Translations under genes and position numbers: made by a program | Shown: positions 19,465 to 31,400 of the stretch, one piece after another | Layout: each line of letters begins with the position of its first letter | Numbering within the stretch: the first letter of the stretch is position 1 | The notes under the pieces: model-generated | The model's database searches: none | Told to the model about the DNA's origin: nothing | Seen by the model: the letters and a program-made list of their open reading frames with translations, nothing else | Assembly (NCBI GenBank): GCA_002633005.1 | Contig: NMRA01001151.1 | Coordinates: 1-42,378 of the forward strand | Length of the DNA: 42,378 bases | Direction of reading: 5' to 3' | Source of the DNA: Phoronis australis | Taxonomy: Eukaryota; Phoronida; Phoronidae

Positions 19465-22400
19465 GTGCAGTGAACTTTCGTTTTCTCTTGAGTCTTGTTT
19501 ACTTCCTCTTACAGTTACAGCACAGTACACACACTCAGGTTAAAGTTAAGTCTGTTTTTGAGTCATCGCTATTACTAAAAGAGTCTGACACCATTCCCCG
19601 AGAATATGTTGATGTAGACCTAGTGTGTTGTTTGCTGTGAGATATGAACCTGTGAACATGGGATTATGCCGATTATGGTTTTGGTTCATATAACCATGTA
19701 TGCATGCAGTCTCGGTAACAATAACAGTACAGTCTGAGGTGGTGGCCATCTCATACGCTCTTCCGGAAGCTTTTCGGTAAATTCTCACACTGTTTAAATC
19801 ATCAACATCCCATTGCTGTAAGTACCTTTTTGCGCAAGAAGCAGGGCTCGACATAACGAGCTGCAGGTCGCATTTGCGACCTGAAATTTGGAAATGCGAG
19901 CTGAGATTTTTGTCAGCTCGTATCAAGTCGCAAAATGCGACCTGGAATTTCCAACGAATGCGAGCTGAGTTTTTACACTTCTCAACAGATACCTGGCACA
20001 TACAAAGCAGCTCTTGTTAATCCGACCGTTATTTGGTCGTTGCCAAATCCAAGTTCAAAACAACACTAACGAGAACAGCCCTCCCGATGACTTGTAAGCA
20101 AGTCGCGTGAACATGGGATATGCAGAATCGATCTTCGACGCGTTTCATTGGCTAACACTTTCGGCCACTTTTGTAAATTCCCGGATTCGCCGAAGAAAGT
20201 TTCGGGCCACTGCTTAATACGTGATAAAACTTCACAAAACAACGGTGTTTCTATTAATTCTTAAGCGATCAACTTACCAAACTTTGTGGTGNNNNNNNNN
20301 NNNNNNNNNNNNNNNNNNNNNNNNNNNNNNNNNNNNNNNNNNNNNNNNNNNNNNNNNNNNNNNNNNNNNNNNNNNNNNNNNNNNNNNNNNNNNNNNNNNN
20401 NNNNNNNNNNNNNNNNNNNNNNNNNNNNNNNNNNNNNNNNNNNNNNNNNNNNNNNNNNNNNNNNNNNNNNNNNNNNNNNNNNNNNNNNNNNNNNNNNNNN
20501 NNNNNNNNNNNNNNNNNNNNNNNNNNNNNNNNNNNNNNNNNNNNNNNNNNNNNNNNNNNNNNNNNNNNNNNNNNNNNNNNNNNNNNNNNNNNNNNNNNNN
20601 NNNNNNNNNNNNNNNNNNNNNNNNNNNNNNNNNNNNNNNNNNNNNNNNNNNNNNNNNNNNNNNNNNNNNNNNNNNNNNNNNNNNNNNNNNNNNNNNNNNN
20701 NNNNNNNNNNNNNNNNNNNNNNNNNNNNNNNNNNNNNNNNNNNNNNNNNNNNNNNNNNNNNNNNNNNNNNNNNNNNNNNNNNNNNNNNNNNNNNNNNNNN
20801 NNNNNNNNNNNNNNNNNNNNNNNNNNNNNNNNNNNNNNNNNNNNNNNNNNNNNNNNNNNNNNNNNNNNGGCGGTCGTGAAGAACAGTAAGGCCGTACCTG
20901 CATGAATGAAGTCAATTTTGACATCCGGAATTTGTGAGTATTTAACGCTGCAGGTAAGAGCATAATCTAAACATTTTCTCGATGATCTAAGAAATCTATT
21001 TTGGCGCGTAGAAATGGCGGGAAAATTTTGCGACCTGGCGTTTAGGAATGCGAGCTGGATTTTGAAAATGCGACCTGGGATTTTGGCTAGGTCGCAAAAT
21101 GCGACCTGGCGATTTTAATAGCGTCGAGCCCTGAGAAGGGATACCTTAGGACGTTGTCGATATCTTTAATTTCTTCCAACTTCAACTTTTCAAGTAAGCT
21201 TTCTTTCAGTTGCCCAAACCAGCAACTGGCCATTTTTCTAGAGGACCTACAAAACTCGGCCCACCGCCTACCTGATAGTTAACTACTTTGTGTTGTTAAC
21301 CTTAACACTATCAGCTTCATCAGATAATAGTCTTGTATCAGCAGGAGGTTGGTGGTGTCGTGCCATATTATCGATTTGGGTTTCAGTTTTCTGTGAATCC
21401 CGTGTTCATAGTTAGGAATTTTTTCATTCTGTACTTATTAACAGTCTACTTTTCATGAAGCAATATGACTCACATTTGGGATGGAATTAGTTTTTGATGC
21501 TGCTTTTAATCGCTCACAAGTGCATTCGGACACCGATCACTTTTTCTCACTTCCTGTGCTTTCATTGTATTTGTTTGAGCCTTCGTTAACAATTTGTTCA
21601 TTCTTCTTCTTGGTTTTGCTGGTGCTGTGGTCTTTGAAAAAATTCACTTCTTTTCAATTATATCTTTTTTTGTCCTGCTGAGTTTAACTGGCTTCTACGG
21701 GACTCATTATCTTTCTTGGCTCGTCAAAAAAAGTGTCCAGATTTTTTGTGATCCATGTTGGTTAGGTTGGCCCAAAGGTAATGTTAACAGTACGTACTCT
21801 ACACGACATTTAAAAGGTGCTATCAATTGATTAAACATCACTTTACTGTCATACTTGTCCAATGTGTAGTAGTTAGGGGTAAAACGTCGTTCAAAGCGTC
21901 CGTCTGCCACTAATAATGAGCTTTTCATAGATCAAATCATTGTCATTTTATAGGTTATATTTGATGCAATGTTTGGTGTTGGAGCCATCAAACTTCTTTA
22001 TTCATAAGCATGCATATATCATTCAAAACACATTCATAGAACATTCATGTACCTACAAAACAGCAATTCTGTTACCTCCTAATCCTGAACTCAAATGATA
22101 AATCTGTTCACGCGATCACAATTTTGACACGTGCGGGTTAATGTTTGGTGTGCAATTTGAGTGTGATGCATATGTCACTTGATTCTACTCTTTCACTGTG
22201 TGAACTTGTGTCTTATATACAATCATCTTGAATTCAACTAACAAGTTAGAAGTCACTGAGCGACAACAAAAGGAATCCCTATAGTAACAGTGCCACCACT
22301 GGGACTTTTTGAAACTAGGTGCAGTGTTCTCCACAACTTGTTTTAACTCGACGCCCTAGCGAGTTTGAATTTAGCCGCGTCGAGTTTGGAAAACGTGCCT

Positions 22401-25400
22401 CGAGTTTGAAAGTGCTGCGTCAGGTTTGAACTTTTGGCCTGGCTTGGCATTTCAGCCCTCAACACGAAAGCTGGGCCTTATGAACCAACATCAAGCCCAT
22501 TACAGATTGTTAGAGGCAGTCAACACTATATGTATAAGTTTGTATGGCACTACAAGAGTTTAAATTATCATTAATAAAATCTGCAAAAATCTTTAAATAA
22601 TAACAATTTCATGGAGTCATCTAGCTTGCTTAAGCAACTGTCTAATTTACTTTGTCATCTTAACTGTAAAATTTTGCAAGTCAATCTGTAAAGAAACAAT
22701 TTAATTGGCTTAATAAAGACAATTTTGATTTTGACTGACATCTAGTGGCAAGTTAGAGCTTTTATGAGCTTATTCAACTTGACAACAGGTGTCACTAATA
22801 ACTAGGTCACATCAGAACTCATGTTAGTAGTACTTAATATGTCTAATTGATATTAAAATTGGCATTGATATTATTAAAAGAACTTTTAATCTTTTGTTTG
22901 ATGCTCTGGGTCTGTCAAATGCTTTGGAGGAATTATGAGATATATTGGTAGGAAAGCTAAACTTTGATGTGTATAAAAAGTAGGTCACACCAGTGCAGTG
23001 TGCAGTTTTAAACCATGTATAAACACCTCCAGCACACCCATGGTTATGATTAGAAATGACACGATGTCAACAACTCCTATTTAATATTTTCCTCGAGTTT
23101 GGAATTTACAATGTGGAGAACACTGAATATACAAGCAAACAAAGCAAAGCAATGGACTTTACATTTAGATTGGTAACACCTTGTACAGTTCAGTTTTCGA
23201 TTGCATTTAGAACAAAAGTGTAAACAGTCTCAGTGATATCTTCCTTTGATACTGAAGAACACCCCTAGAAGCATACAATTTGGGATGCATTCACTGGTAC
23301 GTTTCAGTAGTGTTGCTTATTGGTTTAAGCAACCAAAAACATTTTACAGAAATTTTCCATTACATTCATAAAGCAGTAATGGTAGTTGGTCACCAAAGTT
23401 TTCTTTTAATCAAGATTACACTACATTTCATTGGCTCCTCCTGTTGACCTTCTCATCCATAATTGTTCACGTACTCAACCTTGCTTCATATTGAGTAGAC
23501 GGGGCTATTTTGTGTTGGGCGTAATTCTTCACTTATTTCGCACACAATATGGCCGAGAAGTGGAAGTTCATTTTTTCAGATTTCTCCGTAGAAATAAAGA
23601 TTAAAAATTGTTTAGTGTGTTACTACCATGGGGTGTACTATGCTGATGTCATAAAAGAACTTTTGGTAAATTTTCCGTTACGGTATTTGCAGTAATCATC
23701 TATCTTTGATAAATGAAAAATTGACTGCTACTGATGATCCGACCCTGTTTCTTCGGCCACAAGTCGGCTTTCCTCACTGTACCCTAGAATAGCCCCTGCA
23801 ATGCAAAAGTTATATTAAAGGTAGTGTTCACTCGTATTTTTATATTCTAAGTGTAGCAAGATGATTTATTACTGATGCTTTTGGAAAACATGCTTGATAA
23901 TGCACCTGATAAGTACTTTTATGTTGAGCTTAAAATCTGTTCGTTATTTACCTGTATAGCGTGCCTCGCTGTAACATGAGACATTATTTTCCTCATGTAA
24001 ATCTCTGTTCATCTCATCTTGGCGTGGTTGAGTGTTGCAGCTCAGCCTTTCCACCTGCAGTCTCATTTCTCTCATCTCTGACTGAATCTGTTGAACATCG
24101 CAGCTCAGTCTCTGAATCTGCATTCTCATTTGTCTCATCTCTGACTGAATCTGTTGAATGTTGCAGCTCAGCCTGTTAATCAGCACGCTGGTTTGCTTCA
24201 TCTCTGAGTGAATCTGTTGAATGTTGCGACTCAGTCTCTGAATCTGCATTCTCATTTGTCTCATCTCTGAGTGAATATGTTCAATGTTGCAGCTCAGTCT
24301 GTGAATCTGCAATCGCACTTGTCTCATCTCTGACTCAATCTGTTGATTGTTGCTGCCCAGTCCCCTAATCAGTAGTCTCAATGGTATCATCTCTGACTGA
24401 ATCTTGGCCAACTGCTAGTTGAGTTTATGAAGGTCTGTGTAAATATCTAGAAAATTAAAAATTGCAACTTGGTAACTGTAGTATATATTTTCTTCTTAAT
24501 GTATAGAAATCCTGTAGAATTCGATTTCTGTCTTGATGCCAGTCTGCTATTACATAGGTCACGTGATCATGTGTTTTTAGTTAACATTAGAAAAGGAAGA
24601 TGCACCCGTAACAAATGGCAGTATCGATAACTGGACAAAATTTTGTTTGATATAAAACAGGTGAATTCTCATAAGCTCTGTTACTGTTTCTTAATAATTT
24701 CAGTTTGTTTGATGCAACTTTTGATATTTTCAAACGCATCATAAAAATCCCATTTTTGATAGCCACTCATTCAAAAGTTACAAAGTTTTGAAAATAATTC
24801 CCAACGGTTTTTGGAAAATAGTGCATTAAAGCATAGTACCTGAAAGTTTCCTATAAATCCAATCGGCCATTTCTCAATTGTGATGTTCAGAGGTTTGCAA
24901 AATTTGAGCTTTACGGAGATCCTTCCTTGACCTCAAACACTTACATTCTGTTGACAAAAACAGAAAATTTACCCATATTGTTTTGCTATAATATACCTGT
25001 GATTTATGAATTCCATGCGTTTCAAATTGCTGAGCAGTGACATTTGAAATGTAAAATTGGAAAATACTCATTGCAAACATTTTTAAGTCTGGTCTGCGCA
25101 ACACCAGTGGAAAAAGTAAAATATGAGTGGAAAGTTGACATCACATGTATGCGCATCGAGCATGTGTCTGGCATTTTTTCATTGACACTTTTTACAAGAC
25201 CAACTCTGTGAATATGCAAATATGAGGTCATTCGTATTTTCGAGATTTTTTCCTGTGTCGATCGCTGCAATGTGTAATTGGATCTTAGGATGCAATCTTT
25301 TTCATCCTTCTGACTTACAAAATGCAACCTTTGTTTTTGTAAGAGTCCAGTTTTGTAAGGTCAATACGCTATTGCGAATATTGTGAATATGTATATCTTG

Positions 25401-28400
25401 AACTGGCATGGAAAATATACATCGCAAACATTTTTAAGTCTGGTCTGTGCACCACCTGTTGGTCACATCACGTTACTTAATAAACTTAAGACTGCAAAGA
25501 TTTCTACCTCTGAGATCACGGGCAGAAATCTTTTCAGACTTTCCTGTTCATTGGGTCTCGCGATATGGTCAACAGGTGGCATGAAGAGCAGGCTTGAAAA
25601 CGTCTGCGATTCATATACTGTAGTTAAAAGGCTATATTTTATGAATTTGGGACTCTGTTTAGAGGACTAGGCATGTAATATAGTGTTTTGTACCATAGCC
25701 ATCAAGAGATAAAATGGATATTCACAAATTATATTTAAAACCGATGTGATATATTTTGGCTAATATTCTTTTTTCCGAAAAAGGTGAATTTTTAGGCACT
25801 ACGCAAAATACATAATTGCAGAGATAGTGAAAATTTCGATGTTGAGAAACTTAACTTAGAGAGCAAGCTTGTGCATTTATTCAAATAAGAAGAATGTGAA
25901 GAATTTAGTTTTGGACAATTAGTCTAATCTGCTATTGAGTGAATCACATGATAATCCTTTTTTGGAATGTAATGTACAGAAATGTACATTTTCAACAAAA
26001 TATTTGTTTAAATATTAAAGCTGGCCTGCTAGCTTTTCTGTTTAGTTAGACATTTTCACGTAAGATAAATTAAGTAACTAACCTGGCTTGACTGAAGAAT
26101 GTTACTGTGAATGGCTTTGCTTGTACACTGGGAGCTCACTTACAGTAGTGTTTGTAATGATTGCCTTTTGATGTCGTTTTGATAGTATAGAGTCATCGAG
26201 CCGACCGCAACTGTGACCAGAAGAATCCCTTGTTAGTGTTGGCCAACCTGTTGCACCCTTGTCTTATTATTGCACTCTTCCGTTATTTCTCCTGTTTCTC
26301 CTGTTTCTCCGAAATTGATCATGTGATCAGAAGAATCCATTGTTAGTGGTGGATAACCTGTTGCACCGTTGTCCTATTATTGCACTGTTCCCTTGCTTTC
26401 TGAAGCTGATTATCTGATCAGAAGAATCCATTGTTAGTGTTGGCCAACTTGTTGCACCCTTGTCTTATTATTGCACTGTTCCGTTGCTTTCGGAAGCTGA
26501 TCACCTGATCAGAAGGATGTATTGTTAGTGTTGGGGATCTATGATGGTTTGCCCTTCATAGGGATTGAAGTTCATTTTATCTGTGCTATGTTTCTATTGT
26601 TGATAACTAGACATTTACATAATATTGAGAGCTAGCTTTTCACCTCCTTTAAAGCCCATTAGCAGCAATGCCATATTGGAAATGGTCATATCACTACTTT
26701 GTGGTCTTGTGTCTTTATACTGTTATGTAAGTGTTTGAGTTCTGCACTGGTGTTGAGTATGTGCAAGCTATAATGAAAAGATTGAAAAACTGGAAACTTG
26801 TGCCAGCAAGCATCATTGTAGAATAAATTTCATGTAAACAGTGTTCTTTGTTACTATTTTGGCATGATTCCACTTCTGAATTTGTGATGAAAATTAGTAT
26901 TTAATAAGCAAAACTTGTCCAAATTGCCGTTACAAGTAGCACCCTCTTTTGACCTAATGTTCTCTTATTGCAGATGCTCTGTGCATTGGTGTTTATTGTT
27001 TATTCCATAGAACCAGGAAGAGATAACCAGGAAGGGACGACTGTTTTAGCGCATTTTAACGTGTTTTCAAAAGTGATTTCAAAAGTAAATGTTAAAGTCG
27101 TCTGGAATCCAAGCGTTGTGTTTGAAAGCTTTTAAGCGGTGTCATTTTATAGCTAAAGAATTAAAATTCTTTAGCTATAAAATGACACCGCTTTGGTCCC
27201 CAAAGACTGTATATTAATGGCACTAGGATGCTTTGAACATGATTTGTTTACCCTTCCAAAAGATGCCTCTTCCCAGGCATGTACTCGAGCACGATCCTCT
27301 TTTTTGAACCAACAGATGTCACTAATATATGCAAATGAGGCTTGCATCTCCTACGTCATATGACGTCATACGACGCAACACAGTTCTACCTGATTGGGCA
27401 GATCTAAGAAAATTAATAACTCACACAAGTCAACGATCAAAGAACATTGAATGGTTTCACATGAAAATACATTTAATTGTATTTGAATACGCTTGCATGT
27501 GTGTAAGCGTGGACTTTGTCAGCGGCTTAAATCCAGATTTATAGAAGCAGGTCAAGAAATTAGCTGCTCCCGCCACGGTGGCCGGTGTCGTGGCGTCCGA
27601 GTCGCAGGGAAGTCTGATCCATGCATGCGTAATTCGACGAACTAATGCTAGTCGCTAGTGGTCAGCTACGCTATGATTCATTTGAGACGTGCGGCTTAAC
27701 TCGAACCTAGTGTCACTGGCTCCAAGGTCGTTTTGTTTGACCCAGTTTCGGGAAAAGTTCATTTTAATACGGCCATTTCCTGAAGATTTTTTTGAAAGAT
27801 ATGATCCCGAAATCCTTGGCCAATAGAGCTGTACCAAAATTCCTTGTTGAAACACGGCCACTGGTCCAGCTTCTGCCGGGCGGTTGGGGAAAATGCTATC
27901 GGGAACGCGTGTCCCAAAAATGCACACACCTCAACCCCTGCAGTTCAAGTTCTTTTCCCGTCAGTCACTGTGCGCGGATTCTACTCGGGCAGCCTACTGC
28001 ATGACTATACCTTATTTTTAACGTGGGTGCGTCACTGAGTCACGACGTGTCCAGTCTTTGCAGTATGCACGGGAATGTCAAGCAAACGATTCGGTTCGGA
28101 AGAGTTAACCTAAATTCATTGCAAAATACTACTGGGAACTACAAGCATCAAGGAAATGCAAAGACAATCTTTCCAAATTAATGAGCAATGACTTGGACTT
28201 CTTTTTCGATCCGATCTACGGTTTGTAAATGTTTGAATTTCTTTATTCTAGTTTTTAATTCAATACATTCATGAATATCACTGTTATCGTTTAGTGTCAT
28301 TCTTTGCGACATGGTGGTCTGATGATGGATCGAATTTTTGCAAGTCAGCCTTAAGCCTTCAACTAAGTTCAGTGACGTATCGCCATTTCTTACAAGACAG

Positions 28401-31400
28401 CTTCGATCTGTGCTGTGCACGAATGTTTTGTGTTTTTTATGAATTTGGAATCTCAACTTCCCCTCGTGAGTAGTTGGCAGTGTCATGTCGGAGGTGTACA
28501 GAGGGCGCAGCACTGGTGGCTAAACCCCCTCAGCCCCCCTGTAGTACACCGCCTATGGACCACTGAAAAACTTGGACTGAATTAAAGGAGAATGCCACCC
28601 GATTTAATTAGTCTTTTTTGTCTTATTAATCGGTCTATATCCACATCGCCTCGCACACGGTCGACCTTACCTTGCCAATCTGTCGCGTTAACCTGTGAGG
28701 AAGGTGAGAAACGACGCTAGCGACGTCAATGGTTCATCTGCAGAGTGAATGCCGCTATGTTGCGGTGCACCGTTCCCGCTTGTGCGAGCTATGCACCTGC
28801 GAGGAAAGCGGGTATATCGTTTTTTCGACTTCCTCGAGAGTCCGAAATGTTTAGGAAGTGGATCGCAATAGTAAAGAATGAAAAGTACGCTGTAAATAGC
28901 AAGTATGAGGCCATGGAACATCTCCTTGTCTGTGGCCTGCAGTCGTCGACAGCCAGAGCCGCGTGAGTGCCTGACGAATGCCAGCTTGCCAAATAACTAT
29001 CCCTACGTTCCGTTGTCTGACCTTGTTCACGGCGCCTCTTTAGTATTTCTTCATCACTGTATTCCTGTTCGAACTGATAGCCTGTGAAACCTAACGATCC
29101 ATCTGTGAAGTCTTCGTCGGGACTGATGAGCTCTCGTCTAAGTCGCAGGGGATTGCGAGTTGCCATGTTGACGTTTATTACTGAGCGTTCTGTTTCAAAA
29201 ATAAATTATTCTCACCCTAACCAATACTTATATAAAACTGAAACAAAGTCTGTCTCATTAGATGCAATTTCTAGTGCCTTTGGAGTGTTCCTGAGTGCAA
29301 ATGATTTGAGAAGCCAGCAATGTATAAATGACTGCGTTACCGGCTTTAGGTGCAATAAAAATAATTGACGGGGACACTGAGGCCGTGTGAGCTCATGCTA
29401 ATTTAGTGTTTGATGGCAGAAACTGTTGTGAAACAACGCGATTTCCATCCCACGGCCAGGTGTTAGGGGAATCTTTATTTATATTTACATTATTCAAATA
29501 ATGATTGTCAATGTACAACTTCTGCCCTATGTGCGCACCCAGGGGGGCTCGGGGGCTCGAACGAGGGCAAAGTGGCGAAATGGGCAAAAAGGTCCGCCTC
29601 TGTGAAACAAAAAGTCCGACAAAATGAGACTAAAGTCCTCTAAATAAGCACAGTCGCGCAATTCACAGTGGTGCCCCCGTTTTTTTAGCTCACCCGCTTT
29701 TTTGTTACCAAAAGGTCCACAACGTCAGAAATTCGAGCTCTCCCCCCCATATTGAAGGCTGGGTGCACGCATGCTGACGGTGCTGTGGACAAAACGGAAC
29801 CTGAATTCGCGGCCCCGACGAGTAAGTAGATTTGCAGTTTCGTGGCTAATTCACCGACATAATCACGTGCACATTATTGACTTTGGCTCACTAACTAACT
29901 TATAGTATTTTCCAGACTAGAAGTTTAGTTTCCAACTTTGGCTGGTTTATGTTGGTGATGACTGATCAGTTTCCGAGTCACTGGTCGGGATAACGAGTCA
30001 ATCGGGCCGGCGGCCGCGACGGGCCTGATCGGCCAAGCCACTGGCCAGGATAACGAGCATTTTGCGTGTTTAGAACTTAAAAAATAACAGTTATAAACAG
30101 CACAGACTAGGTTCTCCTGTCCGTATCTCACAGAAAAATACTTCGAATTTATCTCCGAGCAGACCCCAAACTCCTGCTACGGACCTTATTGGCTTGCGGA
30201 GCCGTTGTAGGCTACGGCCGTGTCCAAATACCAATAAATCCGCAACAGAGAAATAAAACAACACGTTTTTATAAGAACTCGGTGTATTTTTAAGGGTTTT
30301 ACATCGAAGTTTGATGATTTATTGGTGTAAAACGATGAATTCAAGCGATAAGCTTACACCAGTAACCCGTGTTGTGAACTGCTGAACAGACTGCGTGTGA
30401 AACCAATTACATCATTGGATAATTTCAACACCTCCGTCTGCCGTCAGGTGTCTGGTAACGCGACCGTACATGCCGTTATGGAGTAGAATTACTCGATCTA
30501 AATTGATACAAATTAGGTTGTTTTTGGGTGGCATGCTCCTTCAATACGCTCTGCAAAATTTTTGCTTTACAAGTTTTCTCGAATTTTCGAAATACATGTA
30601 TGAATGATTAAGTGCACATTTTCAAGAGCGTTTAGACGACCTATGCTGCAAAAACGGAGACCCTAACAACAATAGTCCTGGTCAGGGCCCTCAAATGGTA
30701 AACCATACATTGATAACGAGTTGTCAAAGTTCTCTTGAGTTTTCTCTCTGATCAGTATTCGAAGTCTTTCTTTTTTGTTTTTCCCCACCCCTACACCTTT
30801 GTCGGTTGCCATGGTTTAACCCTGAGGCATGCAATTTTTTGGGGGTGGCACTCGCCCTCCCCCCGCTCACTAAGGTCCTTATGCAAGGAGTCCATCTTTG
30901 GTCCAAGGTCAATGTTGTGTTTCAACACGCACTCGTGTAGCTTGAGCATTAAATTAAAGGTTTAAGAAATACAGGAGCAGTTTTGCGCATTTCATTGTGC
31001 GTGTAAAAGGGTTTATGGATTTGTACTGAATTTGTTGCTGCAACTTGTCTCATGGGCCTGTACCCGGCACGTGATGTCATGAATTCTTATGAAGTTAATT
31101 AAGTGCAAATTTCATCATTTCCTGTGACGTACAACTATCCCAACAAAACAGTTTATGTTATATAACAATTTCCAACATCTTGTGTTGTTGTTTACTATTT
31201 CACTGACCATTGCCCTCTCATAGTGAAACCCTATATGCCAAACAGCTGTCCAGACTCCATTCATGTTTATGAGTTGGATGAAATCACCGGAACTCTCAAT
31301 ATTGTTGTTGTTTTGCACTCACAACCCACACATATTTCTATTCACTATATATATTGTAGCTAGAGTTAATAAAGTTTGTGTGTTTCAGTAGAAACTCAAC

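Larger units (their letters stand above)
28581..30545. mobile_element. 1.96 kb nested TIR element carrying a THAP-domain exon
   Basis: The left end reads ATTAAAGGAGAATGCCACCC and the right end in reverse complement reads ATTGAAGGAGCATGCCACCC, 18 of 20 identical. A THAP zinc-finger exon starts 172 bp inside the left end. THAP domains are the DNA-binding domains of P-element, Kolobok and related transposases, so this is probably an internally deleted transposon of such a group. It is nested within the 5.9 kb insertion. Confidence 0.7.

Noticed and set aside
19546-20001. 151-codon minus-strand frame
   Set aside because: It crosses from intron into the left terminal repeats of the 19842 element with no start context or domain; probably chance.
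20221-20963. Open frames of about 200 codons
   Set aside because: They are open only because of the N gap.
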